A stretch of DNA of 64,000 nt from Sinonovacula constricta (taxonomy: Eukaryota; Mollusca; Bivalvia; Cardiida; Solecurtidae), in the NCBI GenBank assembly GCA_007844125.1, contig CM017573.1, forward strand, positions 12,513,987-12,577,986, read 5' to 3'. A program made the position numbers and the translations under genes. Every line of letters begins with the position of its first letter. Positions within the stretch are counted from its first letter, which is position 1. This document shows positions 13,375 through 26,519 of this stretch, piece after piece. The notes below the pieces were generated by a model. It ran no database searches. It worked only from the letters and a program-made list of their open reading frames with translations, and had not been told where the DNA came from.

Positions 13375-14890
13375 CGTGTATGTGCATAATGTGTGCACGA
13401 TGCATAATGTGTGTGGCATGCGTAATGTGTATATAATGAGTGCAATGAGTGTAACGTATGTAACGTGTGTAATGTGTTGACGTGTGAAGTGCGTACAACG
13501 TGTGTACTGTGTGTAACACGTACAATGTGTGCAATGTGTGTAGCGTGAGCAATGCGGGAAGAGAGTGCAGTGTGTGTAGCGTGAGCAATGCGGGAAGAGA
13601 GTGCAGTGTGTGTGTAGCGTGTGCAATGTGGAAAATGCGTGCAATGTGTGTAATGTGCATAATGTTTGCAATGTGTATAATGTGTATAATGTCTGCAGTG
13701 CATATACTGTATGTAATGAGAGTCACTTGTATAGTGGGGGTCATATGTGTAATGTGTGTAAAGTGTGTAACGTGTGTAACGTGTTTAACCAGTGTAATGT
13801 GTGTATTGTGTGTTATAGGTGTAATACCTATAACGTGCGTAATGTATGAAATGTCTGTAATGTGTGTTATGTGTGTAATGTGTTTAACAAGTGTAATGTG
13901 TGCAACACGTGCCGTGTTTGCTGTATGTAAATTGTATAATGTGTGTAGCGTTAGTAATATGTGCACTGTGTATTATGTCTGTAACGTATGTAATGTATGT
14001 GGCGAGTGTAATGTGTGTGTAACGTATGTAATATGTGTACCGTGTGTCGCGTGTTTAACACGTGTAATATGTGTAACGTGTGTAAAGTGTGTAACGTGTT
14101 TAACAAATGTAATGTGTGTAACCTTGTGTATTAATGTTTAATAGGTGTAATACGTATAACGTGCGTAATGTAATGGATGATTGTAATGTGTGACGAGTGT
14201 AATGTGTGTAATGTTTGTAATGTGTGTATCTTGTGTCACGTGTGTAGTAAGTGTAATATGTGTAGCATGTATATTTTTTCCAATGTAAGCAGCTTCTGTA
14301 CTGCGTGTAACGTGTGTATTTTTTGTAACACGTGTAATTTCTTTAAGATGTGTATTATATGTGGCGTGTGTAATTCGTGTAGTATGTGTAACTTGTGTGA
14401 TGTGTGTAACGCGTTTATTAGGTGTAATGTACATAATGCATATAATGTGTATAATCTTCCTAAAGTGTGTAAATTTGCATTGTGTTTATTGAATGTAATG
14501 TGTGTAATTCTGCAGCATGTGTAATGTGTCTTGTGTCTGTAACGTTTATAATGTGTAAGACGTGTGTAAAGTATATAATATGTATAAAATGTATAACGCG
14601 TTTAATGTTTTTCATGTGTGTGCAATGTGTGTTGCGCGTGTAATGTGTCTGACGTGTGTCATGTGTGCAATGTCTGTGATGTATGTAACGTTTGTAATAC
14701 GAGTAATATGATTAACGTGTTTAATCTGGGTTATGTGGATAATATGGGTAATGTGCGTAATGTGTTTAACATTAAATGTGTTATAGTGTGTTACGTGTGC
14801 AATGTCTTTAACGTGTGTTATGTGTGTGACGTGTGTAGCGTGTTTAATCTGTGTAATGTGTTTAATGTGTGCACCGTGTGCAATATATGA
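13375..14890 (+). repeat. Degenerate 9-bp minisatellite, about 1.5 kb
   Basis: The stretch is built of variants of 'gtaatgtgt', with C/T exchange at one position (acg or atg) and scattered interruptions. Because 9 is a multiple of 3, each unit encodes three residues (Cys-Asn-Val on the plus strand, His-Ile-Thr on the minus strand). This leaves long open frames of up to about 213 codons on both strands that are artefacts of the repeat. The strand bias is strong: G and T on the plus strand. Two near-identical longer units (about 36 bases) lie at 13540-13610. Confidence 0.9.
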
Positions 14891-17879
14891 AACGTGTATG
14901 CTAAATTACCGCGCCATTTTGGAAAATGAGCCAATCAAATTCTTAATGCATATGTTCATAAGAACAAAGTTGTTCGTGCCAAGTGACCCACCGTATATGT
15001 ATACAATGATAACAGAATATTTACCATGCGTTCTGACGATGGCTGTTTTATAGCACCGAAAAAACTATTCCCTTGTCGAAACATTCAGTGCCGTATGTGC
15101 AACATTAAATAACATCATTGGCATAGAGATTTGTTATAGTAAACGAAACAAGAATAGATATTAAAGGGAGACAGCATGCATCGATAATACATACCTTAGC
15201 CAGAATTGAACTTTGAAAAATAAAAACATAATTTTTAAAGAGTTTTAAACAACAGTATTTAGTTGAACAAATATTAAACGTTTATAACAACAGAGAAATT
15301 CAAAAAGAAATGTGTACCAAAATAATCAAATGTGATTCCTTTCATATGTATAAATATAGAAACAGTTGTATACTATTTTAGCTTGTGTTTTGTTTTTGTT
15401 TTTTCTTAAATGAAAGTGATAGCAATAAATTTAAACATATTTACATTTTACTACAATCTGAAAAATAATTATGTCTAAGTTGCTTTAAAACCAGAGGGTT
15501 TCTTGGACGTAAATGTATCAAACCTGTATTACCATTGTATGTATCGGCTACGTAACAGCTGTATATGTTACCAACATTTCATTGTATTTTTCTATCAGCA
15601 ATTCCCATTTCAGTTTGACATAACTCCTCCAAAATCTTTATTTTATGCAAACCAATTTATGCAAAAATAATGGGTAGCAACATTTGTCCGTAAAATAATG
15701 ACAGCAAACATGTCGTATAGAACGAACATGTGTAAACTATATCCTACTTGATTAAAGAATGTATTGATGAGCCGTTTAGTATGTCGGTTGTTGGTGTATT
15801 TTTTTCAGAAACGATGACAATACCCTTGCATAATAACCTCAATAGCCTCACGATAATCTACTTAACAACTAAACTCAAGAGTAAATCACTGTACGGAGGA
15901 CTTTACGGGACATCGTGAGTAGTAGATTTTGTGTTTTGTAGGAGGCAGATGTACATCAGAGGTATCTCTATAAGTATTATAGGTACACCCACATTATATG
16001 TTCATAATATGTCCAACGTACTTACCAGGTATCTGCATCCTGACTGTGTAGCTAGGGTAAGGAATTCAATAACAATGTCCTCTCTAAAGCTAACCGTTCT
16101 TGACTCATATATATCTGTAAATAACGGGATATATGGGCAAAGGTCAAGGAAACTGACCCGAAAAAATGTTATTGATGTTTTAAATAACTATAAAAACATT
16201 TGTTTTTACATTTGTGATTCTTTATTTTTTTCTAATGCTAGACTGTTGTTTCTTTTAATACGGTCATTTAAAAAATGCAGATTTATGACTATAAAATCGT
16301 TAAAGACGCTTTTTTAACAACACGTAACAGTATTAAGATTGTCGAGGTAAAAGCACAGTTGCTCTCGTGATTATAACCGGAACAATAAAAAATGGATAAA
16401 CGGATAAACATTGACATAAGCATCCCGGTTTGCATGCTAATGATGTTGTTTTAAGGACGATTTTAATTTCTAAAAAAGTATTGAACAATGTCTTTATGAA
16501 ATTATAATTAAATAAAACAAGGTATAAAATATCAAGTAATGTCTCGTGTGGCAATGGTATATAAACATTTTGTTGCAGTTTATGCCATATGCCTTACAAA
16601 CTGTACATTAGTACTGAGTTTACATCGAATTCATTTATTTAGTAATGTAAGCGATGACATATATGTTGCCATGTGCGCTTAAGTATATTTTACATAACGT
16701 TTACAAAACATCTTAAAGAAAGCAGTTTAAATCGGTTTAAAATTAAATGTTTCCTTTTTAAAGAAACGAGAAAACCAGAATACGTACAGTTGGCAGGTAA
16801 TCGGCACACTGTAAATAAACAAAATAAAACTATATTAGCAGTATGAATATTCCATTTAAAATATATTCTTTATAATAAATTACCAATATTCAAGATATGT
16901 CCTTTGGTATACAATACATGGTATTATTTCACAGAATTGTACTTGTATACTTCTTATCCATGACACTGAACATCTCAACGATAAAATGCCTGCACACAAA
17001 AAACTGAAATAATGGCATAAATTTTGCCGGTTGTTATTTTGCCAAACACTTTCAAACTTTGAACATGGTGATACATTTCGAAAAGTTGAAATACCAACAT
17101 ACATATGAAATTGATTGATCGTTTAAGTCTTTTGTTTCATAACAGGACATATAAGTTCATGTTAACCTTGCTTTTTCATTTACTGCAAACGTTAAATTAA
17201 AACATAGAGAACTGAGCTGTAGCTGTCGAACCATACTTATACATAATTCTGTAAGTTCTGTAAGTTCTAGACTGCAAGTTTGCACTTGATAAATCATAAT
17301 CATAATTGTGTATGTATTTAGTGTGTCATACACCATACTGGTTCCTATGGCGAAGTTAACATTTTTCATTGACACACTTGTCAGGCAAATGTTAAGTCAA
17401 CGTAAGACAAGCAATGCACGAAAAGATCGTTGCTGATATATCATTTTACCCGACCGTAACTAGAAAAACCTATAGGAGGGTCTCTACTTCTGTTGATAAG
17501 ATACTTAGTTAATAACGTTTAGTTAATACACCGTGCTTGCTTGCCAAAAACGACATTATTTAACGTCCAGCTCATCCATCCGCCTTGTATTGTGACTCCG
17601 CCATGTTGCAAAAGTATGGTTATTAAGTCATACACCAACTAGTGCTCACCACCAAGTACTTAATTTTAGATACCTAAAAGAAATGTATTCATCTTATTAA
17701 ATATTGATATCATTTCCTTTCATGTTCGACTTATTGCGAGTGGTTTGATAATACATGTACTGAGAAAAAGAACATATTCGGTAGGAATTTTTAAATGTAC
17801 AAGAAAAAGAACAGTGATCTCAGTAGACGCAATATGACAGAGGCGAGAAGTCAATAGAAGACACGCATAAGGAAAAGAA
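14891..17879. other. AT-rich non-coding stretch
   Basis: No gene is supported. A piece at 15942-16056 is open and lies between an acceptor-like 'gtgttttgtag' and a donor-like 'gtaagg', but no partner exon was found. The 128-residue frame around it continues past the donor without any domain that I recognise. Confidence 0.4.
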
Positions 17880-18555
17880 CAGTTTAATTATATGAAAGAT
17901 AAAACAATTAAATTAAAAAATATAAAATGTTCAAATGCCAGAGAATATTGGAAAACGTTAAAGAGTGCCTCATCTGGGCAATTAAACAATTATATCATAC
18001 ATAATGATTTCTACACATATTTCAAAGCAATTAACAATCCGGAATCACACTTGTTTTCAAACAGACGACATAATATATTTTTAAGAAAGATATGTAAATA
18101 ATGATTTACAAGATATGTTCTCAGAACTGAATATATGAATTACATATTCTGAAATAGTTAAAGCTTGCAAAGAACTTCGTTATAACCGGTCAGGAGACCG
18201 GCTCATCTTATCAATGTATTCTTCAAATATGGTTCCTGAACGTTATTACCGTATTTCCATGCGTTATGTTACAGAATTTTCACCTAGAATATATTCCAGA
18301 AGAAATGGAACACGAGTTTTATAATACCATTGCATGAAAAAGGAAACGTTAATAAACCAACGCCAACACCCATTAATGAGAGAAGATGTGAAACATGCCA
18401 GGTACTAGAAGATGAATACCATTTCTTACTCGAATACAGAATTGCTAAAATCCGAAAACCAGATTATAATTTCAAAACTAGTATGTACATTTTCAAAAGG
18501 TTTGATCTAAGGAAGAGAAGATTGCAGAACACTACGGAGCTTAACAATACTTAAT
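17880..18555 (+). pseudogene. Relic of a LINE-type reverse transcriptase with the core deleted
   Basis: Three successive pieces look like parts of a non-LTR retrotransposon ORF2. 17892-18101 contains R-E-Y-W-K-T-L and N-D-F-Y-T-Y-F, like the linker between endonuclease and reverse transcriptase. About 18125-18230 contains E-I-V-K-A-C-K-E-L, like the start of the reverse transcriptase. About 18305-18350 contains W-N-T-S-F-I-I-P-L-H-E-K-G, like reverse transcriptase block 1. The frame then jumps directly to R-C-E-T-C-Q...E-D-E-Y-H-F-L-L-E-Y (from 18385), like the C-terminal zinc-knuckle region. The catalytic core between them is absent. Stops and frame changes separate the pieces. Clade not determined. 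Confidence 0.65.
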
Positions 18556-18640
18556 AATATACTCAAATTAATATATTAACTCCCTCAATACTATGTTATG
18601 TAGAGCAACATGTATTTTTTCCATGTAAACATCCAATTTC

Positions 18641-18698
18641 ATGATGTTGTTGTTGTTGTTTGTTTGTTTGTTTTGTTTGTTGTGTGTGTGTGTGTGTG
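18641..18698 (+). repeat. GTT/GTTT/TG-rich simple sequence
   Basis: Runs of TTG, TTTG and TG follow one another. Low complexity; the overlapping short open frame is not a gene. Confidence 0.8.
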
Positions 18699-18900
18699 CT
18701 GATCTACATAACGTTTATAGACATAAATTACAAAATGGCATAAATGTTGATAGTGTTGAAAAAAAATATGAGGACAATAATGATAATCACAATGATAATT
18801 ATGTTGTTGATTATGATGATTTACAATTTGTATTGACTATCACAAATTAAATAGCCATTGATTATATCGAAATACTATTGTCAAAATGCTATATTTATGG

Positions 18901-19042
<142 letters not shown>

Positions 19043-19400
19043 CCTTTGCACTATTTGATTGCTAGATAATTTGTGTTTCACAGATTTATACACCAATTTA
19101 GATATTTAAAAGTCTTGAAATGCCTTTTCTGTTGTATTTACTCAAAAGCCTATAATAATACAGCTTATTACTAATAATAAATAGAATAAGAAAAAAAAAC
19201 ACTCTTAATTGTTGATACCGATGTAAGAAATGGCTGATAGAGCAAAGAGTTACTGACATGTCTTCGATTGGATATTCAGTTTTAGGGAGAGCTCTTTTGG
19301 TTGGGAATACCGATTCGTTTTGCGACACATGCGCAGCGAATGGCAGTTGTGTAAACGCATCGTCGGATAAAAAACGGATATAGAAAATAGTGTCAATCTA

Positions 19401-19520
19401 ATGCGAAAAAGTTCTAGCTTCAAGCAATCTCAATGTGAATGTCAGTACTACCTTGACTACGGAAGTCGCTACAGATGTTACAGATTCTGTTCAACCGGAA
19501 GTGTACCCGGATGGAAATAG
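19401..19520 (+). CDS. Possible 39-residue cysteine-containing peptide
   Basis: A short frame runs from ATG (19401) to TAG. It has four cysteines, with a C-E-C pair followed by R-C-Y-R-F-C, and a Tyr/Arg-rich middle. It has no signal peptide, so it could only be one exon of something larger. A competing frame across the same bases is also open and ends at about 19558. Nothing else supports it, and chance is a real alternative. Confidence 0.15.
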   Translation: MRKSSSFKQSQCECQYYLDYGSRYRCYRFCSTGSVPGWK

Positions 19521-21285
19521 GGGTTTTATTAAAATGCAAGCAGTGTAAAGAAATGTTTGTTTAATATGAAGTTAAAAGTTCAACGAGATTTTGATGACGT
19601 CCACTGTCTTGTAGGATTGTTCTTAAGTGAAAGGGATTGTTACCTCATTGTATTTTGTTAAAAGTTTTCAGAAAACAATACAGACAAATGATGAGTTAAA
19701 CCATGTGAAAATGATACGTTTTGGTGATCAGATGTGTGACTTAACCCCTTACCTGTAGATATCTGCTTTAGATATGGATCGAATAAAATCCGTACTGAAC
19801 GATCTAATGGATTCCTGACTAAGCTTGATTGAAAAAACAAAAGAATCAAACCATTCATAAAAATGTTTATTGAGAACGGCCTAAAAACAGTTTAGTCTGA
19901 TCTAACATATATAATATATAACATAGATAAAAGTAACAATACAATACAATGAAGATGTCCTGATATATGTTGATAGTACCACAACACAAGGTCAATTAGG
20001 ATACTGTTCTACTGTTTATTGTTGAGATTTAAACAATAGCTTGTGCTTAAATTTACACGTATACATACTTTTCATGAGATGATGCAGCTGTGAAAAAGCT
20101 CTGTCCAGGTATTTATCCTGTTTTATTGCACAAATGGTCTACCTGCACATTGCCAGAATAATACGCTGTTCATGAACTTGAACAAAAGCATCATAAAAAT
20201 ATATATTGTTTGCTGGACCAATTTTTTAATCACGATTTATGTCTGTTTGTCTTTCTGTGTGTGTTTTGTTTTTATTTCTAATTTATTTCATTTTGAAAAG
20301 TCACTGTCCATTTAACCAATACAATCAATCCCAAAACACAGTTATTTTGTTGACTATATCAGATGAATACAATTAGAAAACTACTGTCACATTATATAAC
20401 AGTCTTCTTGCTGTCTTGCGGTGGGCCGGTCGTTCTACCTTGGCATTTGTCTAAAGTATTCCTACACCAGGTAGCTTGGCGTCACTTAAGTGATTATAAT
20501 TGGTTGCTGCTTTGTTCGCTGTTTGTTTGTTGTTGTTATTTTTTCGTTTTAAAAATAAAAGCAGGAAGTTGTCTGTGAATCTATATGACCAGACACAATA
20601 ATATATGATATCAACGAATAACCACATTGCAAGTATCGTCCAGGGTTAGACAGTATTTAACCATTTACCACATTTTTTTTGTATTTTCTCTGTGTGGGTT
20701 CACGTCCCTGTTGTGGCACAGGTCCTAACGTGGTGAGGTACTTTCGGTAATTTGGTGTGTGTTTTTTTACTTACAGTCTTAGGTCTTCTTCCACGCAAAA
20801 AGGACTTATTTTTTACGACTGTTATTTTGTGCCTGCCATGTGTCCACATATTTAAGGGTTGAACTATGTACTCCAATGCAGCTTACACCTTGTGATATCC
20901 ACGAACGTTCTACCAGAATACCGTTATGTACCGGACTCGTTATGAGAGATCTCAAACGACCAAAATTAGACAAGGAAAGAAATGTAACTCACATGAAAAG
21001 CTGGCGATCTAATTACATTTGAATCAGCAATCGCCTTGACAGCATCACAATAGCTGAGAATTACGGCATAATCAAGGAGCAAGAACCAAAAAAATGATAA
21101 GATTGAAATACTAGGGTTGAAGAATCATGCATACACTAGGTCCTAGTACTAAGTCAAATTGTTTTAAAAAAAGTCTCCTTGACACAATGCTACAATAGCA
21201 AAACCATTATGCAGCTCATTTATTATTGTTTTGTTCTGAAGAAGAGGTTTGACTTTTCACAAGATGTTGCCAATATTTTTTTTAG
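19521..21285. other. AT-rich non-coding stretch
   Basis: I see no supported gene. A possible exon-like piece ends at a 'caccag/gtagc' site near 20470, but its phase does not match the candidate exon at 21286. Confidence 0.35.
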
Positions 21286-21456
21286 TGCCCGAAGCCGATA
21301 CACCAAGTCCCTGGAGATCGCTGTATATAGATTTGCAACAAGTTTTCTCAGACATCCTGCCCAATGTCGACGGTCTGCATAGAGCTGCTGCCCTAGGTCA
21401 GGTACATCATTTTTGGTCTCCGGGACACACGGACAAACTGATGCAGCTGTCGCAGG
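21286..21456 (+). CDS. Candidate exon 1 of a two-exon gene fragment
   Basis: 171 bases lie between a strong acceptor ('caatattttttttag') and a donor ('cagg/gtaaag'). The piece is noticeably richer in G and C than its surroundings and is open in one frame, containing S-P-W-R-S-L-Y-I-D-L-Q and L-G-Q-V-H-H-F-W-S-P-G-H. It enters and leaves in phase 1. Its exit phase fits the exon at 21738. No family was recognised. The opposite strand is also open here, but its splice sites are not. Confidence 0.4.
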
Positions 21457-21737
21457 GTAAAGGTTTTCCCTAGGTCTCAATTCCAACCAATATTCTTGAG
21501 CATATTTCTCTTACCTATCAAAAGCGGCACCTCATTCCCATATAAAAGGACAGATCAGACATATGTATGGTGCAAGTTTTTAATGGAATATATCTTGATG
21601 TCTTTGTTTTTCAGTGTCGGTTACAAATGACGCCACAGTGCCGACGCTTCATTAAGAGGACCTCTTGCAGCTGCATCAGGCCTTCCGAAGCTATAAATGA
21701 TAATAACTGCTAGTAAACGTTGTTGTTTTCCTCACAG

Positions 21738-21880
21738 ATTCTGACGTTGCAATGAGTTTTGCAGGCAGACAAAGCAAGAGACATATTCATAAGTGCCGGA
21801 CCAGAGCACATACTGTTGCGCCTCAAGCGACATTGTGTGCAAAGGATCAAATTGTCACCGACTTTCAATTTTGCTTTAAG
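21738..21880 (+). CDS. Candidate exon 2 of a two-exon gene fragment
   Basis: 143 bases lie between 'ttgttttcctcacag' and a consensus donor 'ttaag/gtaagataa'. Entering in phase 1 it stays open to the donor and leaves in phase 0, containing M-S-F-A-G-R-Q-S-K-R-H and C-A-K-D-Q-I-V-T-D-F-Q-F-C-F-K. Another acceptor ('tgtttttcag', exon from 21615) lies between the two exons and could be an alternative exon, but in phase it reaches a stop after 14 codons. No following exon was found within the next 2 kb. Confidence 0.4.
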
Positions 21881-23959
21881 GTAAGATAACTTGGGCACAT
21901 CTTTGGTTGGGGATAGTGTAAATAATGAAACATCATAACACCTTTCATTTTATTCTAATCTACCGTTTACACACCATTGGGATTTCCTCAAAACTGATGA
22001 TAAACCTTATTGTTTACTGTAAACAATGCAACAATATAGTTTAATCATTGTGTTTATATAAAAACTCGAATACTATTGTTACTTTTGTGTATGACTTATG
22101 TTTGTAATAACTCACTTTCAAAGTCAGTGTCCTTTTGTTTTGGTGTGTGTGTGGGTGGGGGGAGGGTCGGGTGACGGGTCTTTCGGACTGGGGTGTGAAG
22201 GGTATGAGTTGCATGTGGCGAAGATTTATTGTACTTTCACATATACCTACATATGAGGGTTCGTGACCATTATTGGAAAGTGTTAAGGGCAATAAGTGAT
22301 TTTGAAAAGCAAATGCAAAGAAATAAATTGAATCAACATACAAATTAATCAAAATGATCCATAATTTAAGTAAGAACATTTAACCAATTACGTTATTTGT
22401 AAACACATGTCGTTTCTTTTATTGTAATCATTTATTTAAGTTTTCTTGTGATAATAACATCTAAGAAACATATTCAACATGTTATGTAACTGGTAAATGT
22501 CTGAAACGTCAACAACAATATCTCGACCATAAATATAACGCATTGCTTTTCGAACGCATGGTCACAATGTTAATGTCTTTATCGTCACTGTTTTATTTCT
22601 GTCATTTTTTGTGTACATTTTTTTCATAATTTCTCGGTATAGTTTGTTACCATGTCAGTATTTGCAAATGAAAGTATAGAAGATGGCATATGATTGAATG
22701 ATCAATCTTCAGTATATGCATTTATAATATTAGAAAAAAAAATGTACTCATTGCATTTCAAATACTTAACTTAGCCTATGTATCATAATCAAAGTATCCA
22801 CCATTATATGCTCCCTGTGATGTTTTTATTATGTAAGGTTTTGTGTAGGTACATGACAAAAATATCAAATCTACGGTTCAGATATAAAATATGTTGTTGG
22901 GATTAACATCGCTTAAAATAGTTTAAAAGTTTAGCAATACTGTTTATTCTAAAAACCTAAACATACACATATTATTTTAAAGGAAAGCATATTTGTGATA
23001 AGAGTTAAAATTAAATCCCATCATGCATTGTGATTATTGTGTATGTAAATAAAATTTAAGTTAACAGTGTGGCCGAGTCCCTTCAACAGGCTTTTAAAAA
23101 TGGATACATACGTGTGCAAAATGCAAAAGAGAGGGGCCAAATGAAATAGTAGAACATTCAAAAGCACATATTAAAAGAGGGACTAAAGGGAAGCAGGAGA
23201 ACACGTTAAAGCAGTATCTTTAATCTTAATGTATATTTGACAATTTATGCAATTTACACAGGTGACCAAAATCAACACGTATTATACATCATATTATAAA
23301 ATAGCTCTTGTCGCGATTTGGCAAAGAGGGTTGCTGGGGGCTAAGAAGCTGAAGTCACCAACTTGTAATTCTTCACCTGTGAGTTTGAGTCCTATAACTC
23401 AGTTGTTACGAACTAAAACGAAAAACAACAACATCAAGTCGGTAGAATTGTCAATTCACTTATTTAGAATAAATCATGTTTCCCAAAGTTTACATTGCAG
23501 ATTTTGCTCTAAAGTTTAATTGAGCTTACATGTTTGATGTGTTTAATAAGGATATTGAACATAATACTGTAAGCGTGTCATTGAAAAGCACAATTAGCTT
23601 GATCATGAATTTGACACTAATTAACAACTAAAGAAAAAACAGTATTACAGACTTTTTGCCTAGTGGCTGCATTACTTTCGTAATAATTATGTTCCAATTA
23701 TGGGCATTTAATAGGATTTGCTTTCATATAAAGCAAGTTAAATACAATATTAACTTCTTTGACAAAACTAAATGGCGCAGAAGCTTTCAAGTCTTCTTGT
23801 AAGTGTTCATTTGCAAGATATGACAGGTATGCCATGAGGAATATCATGAATATGAAAATGGTCCCTTTAAATATCCTTGATAATGTCCACATGAATTACA
23901 AAATAAGTCGTTAATGACTTGTGTGCAGCATGCCGTGTCTGGTTTCTTTTTCTCTTCCA
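21881..23959. other. AT-rich non-coding stretch
   Basis: I see no supported gene. A purine/pyrimidine-biased GT/GGG-rich tract lies at about 22140-22175. Confidence 0.4.
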
Positions 23960-24210
23960 AATACTATGTGGACATTAGTTTTCAATGACGACACTACTTT
24001 CGCCATAACATATCAAATAAACTTTAGCGCTTATACACGCTCTTATCTAAACAGATTTGAGAAAACCCTAAGAACGTGTGAGGTTAGAACTCTGTAAAAC
24101 AAATTTTAGCATTCCAGCTGGTCCCTTTGGCCGACTGCCTGTTCCAAGGCGGTAACTGTTGTGTCAACTCCTTTTAGTTTTCATTTAAATACCTACTTTA
24201 TAATGGACGT
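23960..24210 (+). repeat. Dispersed repeat, copy C of a three-copy family
   Basis: This matches 1672-2005 and 12740-13090. It shows 'gtggacattagttttcaatgac', 'tttgagaaaaccct', and 'ggccgactgcctgttccaaggcggtaactgttg'. The 3' tail seen in copies A and B is not evident, so this copy may be truncated. Confidence 0.55.
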
Positions 24211-26190
24211 GACTAGTATTAAAATATCCATTAAATTGATGGACAAAGAGTAGAGACGATTTTAGACAATGGTGTGTGTCCCTATTTTTGCATGCTCTCT
24301 GAAAGAAAAAGGGTTTAAATGCGGTATCCTATAGTTTGTACCAAGGATTTTCCCCTAAAACAAATAAAACTTCGAAATCACTTAAACAAATGTACATAAA
24401 ACCGGTTGCATACAAACATATTGCACACCATTTGAAGATGGATAAAATTTTAGCATAATAGTACATAAATTAGACCCTAATTACGTTCGATAGGATTCCA
24501 AATAGTTATTTGTGGTGGAAGTCTTCCGACATTGCCCGAATCATAATCGAATACAATTGCCGATGTTGGCCGAATCGAAGAGATAGAATCGAGAGGAAAA
24601 AACGAGCTAGGATAAAAGTGTAACAGGAATATTAACCAGAACTTGATTCTGTCATGGGACGAAACTAGAAATCTGTCACAGTTTTTGTTTGTAAAGTTGT
24701 TTTACAACTGCCAATATAAACAGCTTATTTGGGCCACGTTATTGTACATGGTACATTACATGTATACACACATATTTTACAGAGTTTCTTTAAATTGTGC
24801 TGTCGGTAGGGTGCAATCTAAGTCAAAGACACGATTTTAAATCTCACGACATGGTTTTGCATTCCACGGAGCCTTACAACTGCATGTGGGTAGATATTTT
24901 AGTTGTAATGAACCGGTGGTTCTACCCAGACATAAAACAAGCCTGAATGTGTGCTATAAACATACCTAATCCAATGGACATTGACTTCATACACATTATT
25001 AAAAACATATGTTTAAATATAAATTTATTTTTTTAATCTTCTTCTTTTCTTTACTTGCACTCCTTTCATCCTCTATAACTAGCTAATATGTACGCTCTGA
25101 ACCTCATCATGACTACAAATATATTATATATGCATGTAGGGATTTGATTTGCCATAGAGGTTCACTAAAATCTATTTTGTAGAAATTAAATTGAGACAAA
25201 ATCTGGAAAGAAGAATATTTACACCCAGAAAACCGTTTTAATTCACCATTGTTACAAAGAAGCATATAAACATCACAGATCAAAGCAAGTGATTCTGGCA
25301 TTTTATCTTAATTACCTGTTCTTTTCTAATACATTCATTATAATGCTATCAAGCTTTTAACTGAATTGTTTATAACTGAATAATGCTTTTTTTATTATTT
25401 GATGCTGTAGTAATTTCTTTCAAGACACACTTACAAACGTTCAACCATACTTCTAGTTATATCTGTGGTATATTGTCATTCAAAGTAATTCAAAGTCATG
25501 TGAACTACATTACTTTTTAATTTCTAATATTGGTACTATAAACACCTAGGCCAACGATTGTAAGACATCATCTTGACTTATGTTATAACACATTTGTAAA
25601 CACAAACACTAGAAAATCAAAGCACTTTGAAGGAATATATGTTAACACATGACAGTGTAATAAGCATGTATGTAGTACAGACTACTATTGTTTAACTACA
25701 CTGAACAAAAATATTGCACTCGATTCCTTATACACAAATAGTTAACACCCCTTTACTACTCCCAGTACAGGCCTGTTAGTATTTGCCTGTGTGCTTCTTT
25801 TCCCCATATTTGTCACACATTTTCATGATCGTCAAATCATAACTATAGTAATTTAATGCATTTTGTGCCCCTCTCATAGGCTGCATTAAATATATATTAA
25901 TATTAAAATACAAACATAAATAACAACTAGGCATGAACAGTTACAAAGTTATTTTTTATCCCGTCACTGAGATATTTATGAAAAATGTAACATTCTTAGT
26001 GATGAAGCTGATCTAAGAAGCATTTTTGTGAGGCATATAATTTAAGTAGTATACTTATTTTAATTGTTTAACAAAGTTAATTAACAATAACATTTTGTCT
26101 TACAATGTAGTTTAGTCAATACAAAGAATGAATTGAATACGTCGAATATTTTGCAACTGACATACCCAAACATATGCCAACAATATTCAC
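24211..26190. other. AT-rich stretch with a small SINE fragment
   Basis: At about 24905-24935 the string 'accggtggttctacccagaca' matches the reverse complement of the SINE core at 31300-31330, so it is a short SINE fragment in plus orientation. I see nothing else that can be named. Confidence 0.4.
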
Positions 26191-26301
<111 letters not shown>

Positions 26302-26367
26302 CGTTATACTCAACTTAATTTCATTGACATTGTAAAAGGCTACACATTTTTTTACAATTTTTGATTT

Positions 26368-26519
26368 TCATTCCAGGAAATCTTCTAGGTTGACATTTCT
26401 GTTTCTTAATAGTGGACTCCTGAGATCCCTGTCAGGGGAAATTACCATTCCTGAATGAAAATTCTGTTTGGCAACATGCCTTCCTCTGTCAACAACATCC
26501 CTTGTTTTGACCGGTGTCT
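26368..26519 (-). CDS. Host gene, exon 7 (terminal exon)
   Basis: The exon follows a good acceptor ('tttattatttcag'). Entering in phase 1 it reads 49 residues to TGA at 26368-26370. It begins after E with T-P-V-K-T-R-D-V-V, continues with M-V-I-S-P-D-R-D-L-R-S-P-L-L-R and ends L-E-D-F-L-E. It would be the basic, hydrophilic tail after the membrane segment of exon 6. Short stop-terminated exons like this are easily missed by ORF finders. No family was recognised. Confidence 0.6.

Noticed and set aside
13279..15053. Several open frames of 80-213 codons on both strands, rich in Cys-Asn-Val or His-Ile-Thr
   Set aside because: They are produced by the 9-base minisatellite; composition follows the unit in every frame and there is no start context or domain.
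15942..16056. 115-base open piece with acceptor and donor
   Set aside because: The frame continues open beyond the donor, no second exon fits, and the protein has no visible pattern.
21223..21486. 87-codon minus-strand frame
   Set aside because: The splice signals favour the plus strand; the minus frame ignores them and has no domain.
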